From positions 1-40,533 of the forward strand of contig JAFVYZ010000054.1 of NCBI GenBank assembly GCA_017508425.1: a stretch of 40,533 nt of DNA, in the 5' to 3' direction. Positions 34,483 to 40,533 of the stretch are shown in pieces. Made by a program: the position numbers and the translations under genes. Each line of letters begins with the position of its first letter. Within the stretch, counting starts at the first letter, position 1. The notes under the pieces were generated by a model that had not been told where the DNA came from, searched no databases, and worked only from the letters and a program-made list of their open reading frames with translations. Origin of the DNA: Clostridia bacterium (GTDB lineage Bacteria > Bacillota > Clostridia > Oscillospirales > CAG-272).

Positions 34483-37400
34483 ATGAAAACTAAAAAACTG
34501 CTGATGCGGTTGCTCTGCGCGCTGTTGTCGATGGTGATGCTTGCGTGTATGCTGCCCGCAATAACGGTTTCCGCCGCGGAAGAGTCGGAGGAGGAGACCA
34601 AGATCGATTATACCAATCAGGCTTTCGAAAGTGCCGAAAAGCGTTACGAGGCGATGACGCCTTACTACAATAACGGTACTTACGAGCTGGCCTGCGATGA
34701 GAAGCTTGGTATTGTCGCTTATAAGAAGCTTTCTACCGGTGAGATCCTGTTTACCAACCCTTGGGATATGACCAAGGAGCCTTCGAAGGAGGCAAGCGTT
34801 CGTCAGGAGCTGATGTCGCAGATCGTGCTGACCTACTCGGATAACAAGAGTAACGGCAAGACGCTGACGAGCTATGCGGACGCCATTATGAAGGGTCAAT
34901 ATGCGGTAACGCCCATTAAAAACGGCGTTCGCGTAGAATATGCGCTCGGTGAGATCTCCGCGCGTGTGCTCGTACCCCTTCGTATTGAACAAACCAGCTT
35001 TGAAGAGAAGATCATGAAGCCGCTCAACGAGGCGCTCAGTGCTCGTGACTTTAACAAGTTCATGGCGTACTTCTCCCTCAAAAAGCAGGGTGGCAGCGGT
35101 ATTGCCGCCGCATACCCCATTACCGAGAAGAAGAACATCAACATCTACGTTTTCAACGATGATGCAAGCAAGATCAAAATTCTTCGTGAGCTTGAGGCAT
35201 TGATCCTGGAGCATTGCCCCGACTACTCCTTTGCTCAAATGGACGAGGATTATGAATTCGTTGAATTCGAATACGAAGCTACCTCGCCTGCGGTATTTAG
35301 ACTCGCTCTTGAATACACCATTGATGCAAACGGTCTTTCGGTGGCACTCCCCGCAAACGGTCTTCGTTACGACGAGACGGTTTACCGTATTGACGACCTT
35401 CGCATCCTGCCTTACATGGGTGCATCCTATAAGGGCAACACGGGCGTGGACCGCGAAACCGGAGAGCCGATCGACGGTGATTTCACCTACTCGGGTTACA
35501 CCTTTATACCGGATAGCTCCGGTGCGCTTTATGAGCTTACCGAGATCACCACGCGTCCTGCACGTGTGTACGGTGAGGACTATGCGCTCTTCTCGCTCAA
35601 TGGCTCTCACGTAGCTCCGATGCGTATGCCCGTGTTCGGTCAGATCGAGGTCAAGACCAATACCAAGACGGGTGAAAAGGAGAGCCGCGGCTTTGTGGCC
35701 ATCATCGAAGAGGGCGAAAGCTTTGCTTCGATCGCACCCAACCACAGTACCAAATTCTATTCCTCGGTAGGTGCCTCCTTTATCGCGCGTCAGTCGGACA
35801 GCGCCAACGGTAAATGGTCGGTTTATGCAAGCCGTCGTTACACCGATGACTACAAGCTGCGCTACATTATGCTTTCCGATGACAAAAAGGCGGAAACCGC
35901 AGCGCTGAACAGCTATTACGAATGCTCTTGGATGGGTATGGCCTGCGCCTACCGCGATTATCTCGATGCCAAGAACATTGGCTTCGAGCGTCTTACGTCC
36001 AACGATGTTTCGGCATCGATCCCGCTTTACATTGAGACCTTCGGTTGCATGGATACCGTGCAAAAGGTCATGTCGGTTCCCGTAACCGTGTCTGTGGCTC
36101 TTACCTCGTTTGAGGATATTGAAACGATGTATGAGTACCTGATCGGTCAGGGCGTTACCAACGTTAACTTTAAGCTGACGGGTTATGCCAACGGCGGTCT
36201 TTATTCTGAGGTTCCTTACAAGCTGAAGTGGGAGAGCGCGGTTGGAGGCAAGTCCGGCTTCAAGGACCTGCTTGAGTATGCAGCAGAGCATCCTGAGCTC
36301 GGCATTTTCCCCGACTTCGACTTTGTTTACACCAGCAGCGTTGAGACCAACGTGAATATGAAGAAGTACGGTGCCCGTACGATCGATAACCGTTATACGG
36401 CAAAGCGTTCTTACTCCATTACTCAGCAAACGATGGTCAGCTACTTCCAAATGGTTCTTTCTCCTGCAACGTTTAGCCGCTTCTACGAGAAGCTTGAAAA
36501 GCGTTACAGCAAATACGGCAACGGTGCGATCTCGCTTTCCACCTTCGGCAGCGAATTGAACTCGAGCTTTGCTGAGGAGGATACCGCACTTCGTGAGGAT
36601 GCAAAGCACTACACGATGCAAGCGCTGGAGTACTTCACCTCACGCAACTATGAGGTGATGGTGGATGGCGGCAACGCCTTCACGTGGGGCTATGCGGATT
36701 ACATTCTTGATGTGCCGCTTACCTCGAACCGCTATAACAACGAGTATGCGACCGTACCCTTTATGGGCGTGGTCCTTCACGGCTACGTACAGTTTGCAGG
36801 CACTGCACTCAATATGGAGGGTAACCTCACGTACGCAATGCTGAAGGCGATGGAAAGCGGTGCAGGCGTTTACTTCCTGCTTTCTTACACCAACACCGAG
36901 CTCCTCAAGAGCGATATGCTTCTTTCTCAAAACTATTCGGTTCGTTACGACATTTGGCAGGCACGCTTGGTTGAGATCTATAAGACCCTTGACTCGGTGC
37001 TTGCTGACGTACAAACCAAGCTGATCGTAGATCACGTGCTGCTGGACGGTACGCGTGTGCCGGATGCCGATGAGCTCCTGCAGGACGCAAAGGATGCCGC
37101 TGAAAAAGAGGCAGCCTTGGTTGCACAAAGACGTGAGAACATTGCGTTGGCACTGCAAACTCTTGGTCAGATCAACATGCGTATGAATGGCTACAAGGCC
37201 GATCTTGCCACCAAATATGCGACTCTTCAGGCTTTGCGTGCAAACGGCAGCGTACTGATGAGCGCGTGGGACGCTTACAAGGCAGCTCCTTCCGATGCTG
37301 CTGTAAAGCAGGCGTTCTTCTTGGCACTGACCACGAACGTGGCTGAGCCCATGGCGGACCTCATCCTCCTTCGCAAGACGGTGGATGAATTGAAGACCGC

Positions 37401-37971
37401 GGCCCAGGGCAATTATCAGTTCCTTGTTGATACCAAGGCGGAGGCCGAGGTCGTAGCCGAGGCAAAGACGCTTCTGGATGCCATTTGCGCAACCTATGAT
37501 GCAATGGTTGCCGATTACGGCACGAAGACCGAAGCACTTAATTACGTGCACGCCGATCACCGCGACCTGTTCCTTTACGGTGATGCCGCTTATGCGAACG
37601 TATCGGTAGAGGATCTTTGCGCACTCTTCGTCAGTGCCGTGAAGGGCGACCTTGTTGGCGATGACCGTACCATCGATCTTCAAAAGCTGATCGACACGCT
37701 TGCCGAGGGCCTTACCGTCAAGACCGAGCCTGTTGCAGGTACCACTACGGGTGGAGCTGCAAACGGCAACACCGATACGTCTTACAAGTATGCGGTCGAT
37801 AGTGAGATCGTTTACGTGACCTACGGTGATTACGTGAATGGCAAGAAGGTGGATTATAAGTCCTTGATCCTGAACTTCAACGACTATGCAATCACGACGA
37901 CCGTAAACGGCGTTGTTTACAACATTGCTGCATACGGTTATGCTGTGATCATGCATAACACCAATGCTTAA
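34483..37971 (+). CDS. DUF5696 secreted protein, probable glycosidase relative
   Basis: The 1162-residue protein begins with a signal peptide (1-33; ITVSAA cleavage). A Cys in MLAC within it is a poor lipobox match. A beta-sandwich-like region (about 60-500; YSGYTFIPDSSGALYEL) precedes a segment of alternating strands and helices (about 505-860; ASIPLYIETFG, FPDFDFVYTS, FGSELNSSF, VMVDGGNAFTWGY) that reads like a TIM barrel. Acidic residues near 608, 689 and 727 are candidate catalytic groups. Residues 860-1060 are helical, possibly coiled coil, before a small C-terminal beta domain. The start has AAAGGAG upstream; a reading 16 codons longer overlaps the previous gene. Pfam gives DUF5696 no function; enzymatic cleavage or grip of the imported glycan is my inference from context. 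Confidence 0.85.
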   Translation: MKTKKLLMRLLCALLSMVMLACMLPAITVSAAEESEEETKIDYTNQAFESAEKRYEAMTPYYNNGTYELACDEKLGIVAYKKLSTGEILFTNPWDMTKEPSKEASVRQELMSQIVLTYSDNKSNGKTLTSYADAIMKGQYAVTPIKNGVRVEYALGEISARVLVPLRIEQTSFEEKIMKPLNEALSARDFNKFMAYFSLKKQGGSGIAAAYPITEKKNINIYVFNDDASKIKILRELEALILEHCPDYSFAQMDEDYEFVEFEYEATSPAVFRLALEYTIDANGLSVALPANGLRYDETVYRIDDLRILPYMGASYKGNTGVDRETGEPIDGDFTYSGYTFIPDSSGALYELTEITTRPARVYGEDYALFSLNGSHVAPMRMPVFGQIEVKTNTKTGEKESRGFVAIIEEGESFASIAPNHSTKFYSSVGASFIARQSDSANGKWSVYASRRYTDDYKLRYIMLSDDKKAETAALNSYYECSWMGMACAYRDYLDAKNIGFERLTSNDVSASIPLYIETFGCMDTVQKVMSVPVTVSVALTSFEDIETMYEYLIGQGVTNVNFKLTGYANGGLYSEVPYKLKWESAVGGKSGFKDLLEYAAEHPELGIFPDFDFVYTSSVETNVNMKKYGARTIDNRYTAKRSYSITQQTMVSYFQMVLSPATFSRFYEKLEKRYSKYGNGAISLSTFGSELNSSFAEEDTALREDAKHYTMQALEYFTSRNYEVMVDGGNAFTWGYADYILDVPLTSNRYNNEYATVPFMGVVLHGYVQFAGTALNMEGNLTYAMLKAMESGAGVYFLLSYTNTELLKSDMLLSQNYSVRYDIWQARLVEIYKTLDSVLADVQTKLIVDHVLLDGTRVPDADELLQDAKDAAEKEAALVAQRRENIALALQTLGQINMRMNGYKADLATKYATLQALRANGSVLMSAWDAYKAAPSDAAVKQAFFLALTTNVAEPMADLILLRKTVDELKTAAQGNYQFLVDTKAEAEVVAEAKTLLDAICATYDAMVADYGTKTEALNYVHADHRDLFLYGDAAYANVSVEDLCALFVSAVKGDLVGDDRTIDLQKLIDTLAEGLTVKTEPVAGTTTGGAANGNTDTSYKYAVDSEIVYVTYGDYVNGKKVDYKSLILNFNDYAITTTVNGVVYNIAAYGYAVIMHNTNA

Positions 37972-37988
37972 AAGGAGGGTAAACGCTT

Positions 37989-38984
37989 ATGACAAATCAA
38001 GTTGGGGCTGTAACGAATGTGAAGCCGGCTAAGAAAAAGAAAATACCCTCCCTTGACCGTAAAAAGTCTCGTGCAGGTTGGCTCTTTGTCTTGCCGTTCC
38101 TGATCGGACTGGTCTTCATCTACTTCCCGATCATTTGGGAATCCATTTCTTACAGCGTTTGTAACTACACGATATCAAACGGTATTGTGACCAAAGAGTT
38201 TGTAGGTTTTCAGTATTACACCAAGGCTATCACGGGCGACGCCGCATTTGCGAAGTCGCTCCTGACGGGTCTGAAGGAAATGGCATTTGACATTCCCGCG
38301 ATCCTGATCTTCTCGCTCTTCATCGCCGTGATCCTGAACCAAAAAATGGTGGGTCGTGCGGCATTCCGTGCAATCTTCTTCCTGCCTGTTGTGGTATCTA
38401 CCGGTATCATGGAATCGGTTATGTCCTCGTCTTACGGTGCTTCCGGTGGCTCGATGGACCTCGGTATGGAGGGCGCGGGCGCAGAGGGAGGCGGCGATGC
38501 GGAGGTGCAGGTTCAAACCTCTACCGCAGTGGAGGGACTGCTGATCAGCATTTTCGGCGGTCTTGGCTTCGGTACGGGTCTTGTGACTTACATTTCCTCG
38601 GCAGTTGCAAGTATTTCGGGCATCATCAACCGTTCCGGTGTACAGATCCTGATCTTCCTTGCCGCCCTTCAATCGATCTCGCCGGCCATTTACGAGTCCT
38701 GCCAGATCGACGGTGCGACCTCTTGGGAGACCTTCTGGAAGATCACCTTCCCCATGGTGAGTCCGATGATCTTGGTAAACGCCGTTTATACGATCATTGA
38801 CTCCTTTACAACCGATTCGAACTCGGTCATGATGCTCATTAACGACACGTATATGGGTGTGCAGGAGGGCTCGAAGAACATCAGTGCCGCTATGGGTTGG
38901 ATGTACTTCCTGGTGGTATTGGCGGTAGTTGGCGTGATTGCGGCGATCTTCTCCGCATATGTCTTCTACCAAAGAAGAGATTAA
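37989..38984 (+). CDS. Sugar ABC transporter permease, MalF type, with glycine-rich insertion (second pair)
   Basis: The 331-residue permease starts with a basic tail and the helix RAGWLFVLPFLIGLVFIYFP. The EAA loop is IYESCQIDGATSWETFWKITFPMVSP (about 235-262). Residues about 146-180 are an unusual low-complexity stretch rich in Gly, Ala, Ser and Glu between helices, on the expected outer face. The gene lies 17 bases after DUF5696 with AAAGGAGG upstream, so the second pair appears tied to DUF5696, as the first pair is tied to the binding protein. Confidence 0.93.
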   Translation: MTNQVGAVTNVKPAKKKKIPSLDRKKSRAGWLFVLPFLIGLVFIYFPIIWESISYSVCNYTISNGIVTKEFVGFQYYTKAITGDAAFAKSLLTGLKEMAFDIPAILIFSLFIAVILNQKMVGRAAFRAIFFLPVVVSTGIMESVMSSSYGASGGSMDLGMEGAGAEGGGDAEVQVQTSTAVEGLLISIFGGLGFGTGLVTYISSAVASISGIINRSGVQILIFLAALQSISPAIYESCQIDGATSWETFWKITFPMVSPMILVNAVYTIIDSFTTDSNSVMMLINDTYMGVQEGSKNISAAMGWMYFLVVLAVVGVIAAIFSAYVFYQRRD

Positions 38985-39002
38985 GGAAAGGAGGATGCTA
39001 CT

Positions 39003-40118
39003 ATGACACAAAATATGGACAAAAAGCCCACTGTTATGCGTGAATCAAAAAATAAGATTCGTGTGGACTTTGAACGCACCAGCTTAAAGGAGCGTTTGAA
39101 AACAAAGTACCTTTCCGCGTATTTTGCCAAAAACGTGCTTTGGTATATCTTCCGCCTTTTCCTTTTGATCGGCGTTGCATTCGTGATCCTGAAGCCCTTC
39201 TACACGATGGTGATGCGTTCCTTTATGGCCCCTGAGAATTTTGTGGACGTGACTGTTGTAAATGTCCCCCGCGCCTTCTCGGCCATCATTTACAAGGCAA
39301 TTATCGTGGATTTGGAGTATTTTAAGGTCTTCTTCCTTACGCTTGCGCTTTCGCTCGGCTGTGCATTGCTGCAGACCTTTGCTTGTGCACTTATCGGCTA
39401 CGGCGTAGCAAAATTCAAATTCCGCGGTGCGAAGATCGTGTTCCTCTTGGTGATTATCACCTTGGCGATCCCGCACGGTACGATGCAGTCGGCCATTTTC
39501 TACCGCTTCCAGCATCTTGATATCTTCGGTATCTTTAATTTCCTTGCGGGCGGTGCCCGTACGGGTATTGAAGGCATTGACGCGATCCTTTCTAAGATCA
39601 AGATTTTGCCTGAGAGCTTTGTGGGTGGTATCAGCACCATCCGAAGCGTCGTGCCGATCCTTTTGATGTCGATCACGGGTCTGGCGTTCAAGAACGGTCT
39701 TTACATTTTCTTGCTTCGTCAGTTCTTCCGCGGTGTACCCGATGAGCTTGAGGAGTCCGCTTATTTGGACGGTGCAAACACCTTCCGTACCTTTGTACAG
39801 GTGATCTTGCCCCTTTCGATCCCGATGCTGATCACGGTATTCCTGTTTGCGTTTTGCTGGCAGTGGACGGATGACTTCTACATCCCGCTGTTCTTCACGG
39901 GCAATGCACCCGCGTTGATGACCTATTTGCCTGCCGTTGATCAAATTCCGATCACGCTTGCGACCATTTATACGCAGGTGACGCACTCTGATGGAGGATA
40001 CAAGCAAGCGATTGTTTATGGTTGTGGCCTTATGGCTTGTACGCCCCTCATTATTTTGTACCTGTTCTGCCAAAGATACTTGGTACAGGGTATCGAGCGC
40101 TCCGGTATCGTTGGATAA
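39003..40118 (+). CDS. Carbohydrate ABC transporter permease, MalG type (second pair)
   Basis: The 371-residue permease is about 80 residues longer than its counterpart in the first pair. The extra length comes from a charged N-terminal cytoplasmic tail of about 45 residues and a loop near residues 180-215 (AGGARTGIEGIDAILSKIKI). The EAA loop is LEESAYLDGANTFRTFVQVILPLSIP (about 250-275). It is the last gene of the operon, 18 bases after the third permease with GGAAAGGAGG, and is followed by a terminator. No ATPase gene follows. Confidence 0.94.
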   Translation: MTQNMDKKPTVMRESKNKIRVDFERTSLKERLKTKYLSAYFAKNVLWYIFRLFLLIGVAFVILKPFYTMVMRSFMAPENFVDVTVVNVPRAFSAIIYKAIIVDLEYFKVFFLTLALSLGCALLQTFACALIGYGVAKFKFRGAKIVFLLVIITLAIPHGTMQSAIFYRFQHLDIFGIFNFLAGGARTGIEGIDAILSKIKILPESFVGGISTIRSVVPILLMSITGLAFKNGLYIFLLRQFFRGVPDELEESAYLDGANTFRTFVQVILPLSIPMLITVFLFAFCWQWTDDFYIPLFFTGNAPALMTYLPAVDQIPITLATIYTQVTHSDGGYKQAIVYGCGLMACTPLIILYLFCQRYLVQGIERSGIVG

Positions 40119-40139
40119 TCGATGCCTTACAAAAGTTAC

Positions 40140-40173
40140 GCCCTCGCTCCATTTGGAGCGAGGGCTATCTTTA
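40140..40173 (+). terminator. Intrinsic terminator of the glycan operon
   Basis: GCCCTCGCTCC, loop ATTT and GGAGCGAGGGC form a perfect 11-bp stem followed by TATCTTTAT, 21 bases after the last permease gene. Confidence 0.88.
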
Positions 40174-40238
40174 TACAATCTTAATACCGCGCGATATAGT
40201 GCTAACGCCGTCTTTATCTCTTTTTGGGTATAATAATA

Positions 40239-40244
40239 ACAGAA
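40239..40244 (+). promoter_or_regulatory. Possible -10 element of the potassium channel gene
   Basis: A perfect TATAAT lies 22 bases before the ATG, but no good -35 is found 16-18 bases upstream, so an activator or a weak promoter is possible. Confidence 0.4.
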
Positions 40245-40266
40245 AGAGTATAAGGAGAGGTGTATA

Positions 40267-40533
40267 ATGCGACCTTTACATAGATTTAAGCTGTCATCAT
40301 TCCAAGTCATTTTACTTGGCTTTGCGGCAGTAATACTGATCGGAGCGTTTCTGTTAATGCTCCCTATATCAAGCAAAGACGGTGTTGTAACGCCGTTTTC
40401 GGATGCCTTGTTCACCTCAACCTCGGCTGTTTGCGTAACGGGACTAATCGTGCAGGATACGGCAACCTATTGGTCGTACTTTGGGCAAGCGATTATACTT
40501 ATACTCATTCAGATAGGCGGTTTGGGTGTTGTA
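40267..40533 (+). CDS. TrkH/KtrB family potassium uptake protein, N-terminal part (truncated by window end)
   Basis: The first 89 residues are present. After a basic start, the helix VILLGFAAVILIGAFLLMLP, the segment SSKDGVVTPFSDALFTSTSAVCVTGL and the helix QAIILILIQIGGLGVV match the first membrane-pore-membrane repeat of KtrB. SAVCVTGL is the first selectivity-filter region, with the key Gly. KtrB imports K+ (often with Na+) together with the cytoplasmic regulator KtrA, whose gene is expected next, beyond the window. The ATG follows AAGGAGAGG by six bases. Base composition is more AT-rich than in the preceding operon. Confidence 0.92.
   Translation, partial: MRPLHRFKLSSFQVILLGFAAVILIGAFLLMLPISSKDGVVTPFSDALFTSTSAVCVTGLIVQDTATYWSYFGQAIILILIQIGGLGVV

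Overview
The window looks like chromosome from a low-to-mid-GC anaerobic Firmicute of class Clostridia, probably an uncultured gut or rumen lineage. The reasons are the gene order rpsM-rpsK-rpsD-rpoA-rplQ, the zinc-binding form of ribosomal protein S4, AAGGAGG-type ribosome binding sites, sigma-A type TTGACA/TATAAT promoters, and several families typical of Clostridia (DUF3343 beside a cysteine desulfurase, DUF1538 with P-II proteins, DUF5685 with a Cys-tailed J-domain protein, a DtxR-like regulator with a Cys ligand, and DUF5696). I cannot assign a genus from sequence alone. I see no rRNA, tRNA, CRISPR array, phage or insertion sequence.

Layout. 1-2603: end of the ribosomal protein/RNA polymerase alpha operon. 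2602-3980 (minus): DUF3343 protein and cysteine desulfurase. 4080-6525: a duplicated DUF1538 membrane protein with two P-II-like regulators, under a consensus promoter. 6568-8809: DUF5685 protein, J-domain protein and a small membrane protein. 8818-12467: two tandem CNNM/CBS (hemolysin-family) membrane proteins, a DtxR-like metal regulator and RNase HI. 12628-20549: one 2570-residue secreted beta-helix repeat protein with its own promoter. 20554-22539 (minus): glutamine-type NAD synthetase whose glutaminase cysteine is replaced by glycine. 22586-26230 (minus): a complete mglBAC-type galactose/glucose ABC transporter. 26231-26783: a non-coding stretch with inverted and direct repeats. 26784-40173: a seven-gene carbohydrate operon. 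40267-end: start of a KtrB/TrkH potassium channel gene.

The most unusual unit is the 13.4-kb operon at 27006-40118. It encodes a 1134-residue solute-binding protein with N-terminal carbohydrate-binding-like domains and no lipobox, two complete pairs of MalF/MalG-type permeases, an NHL-propeller/TPR protein fused to a Yip1-like membrane domain, and a 1162-residue secreted DUF5696 protein that looks like a TIM-barrel glycosidase relative. There is no ATPase gene, so it probably borrows a shared MsmX-type ATPase. I infer capture, surface processing and import of a complex glycan; the substrate cannot be read from sequence. It contrasts with the conventional mgl transporter next to it, which carries its own ATPase and a lipoprotein receptor.

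Second in interest is the NAD synthetase. Glu45 and Lys113 of the glutaminase triad are kept but the cysteine is Gly164, while the synthetase domain is intact, which predicts an ammonia-dependent enzyme.
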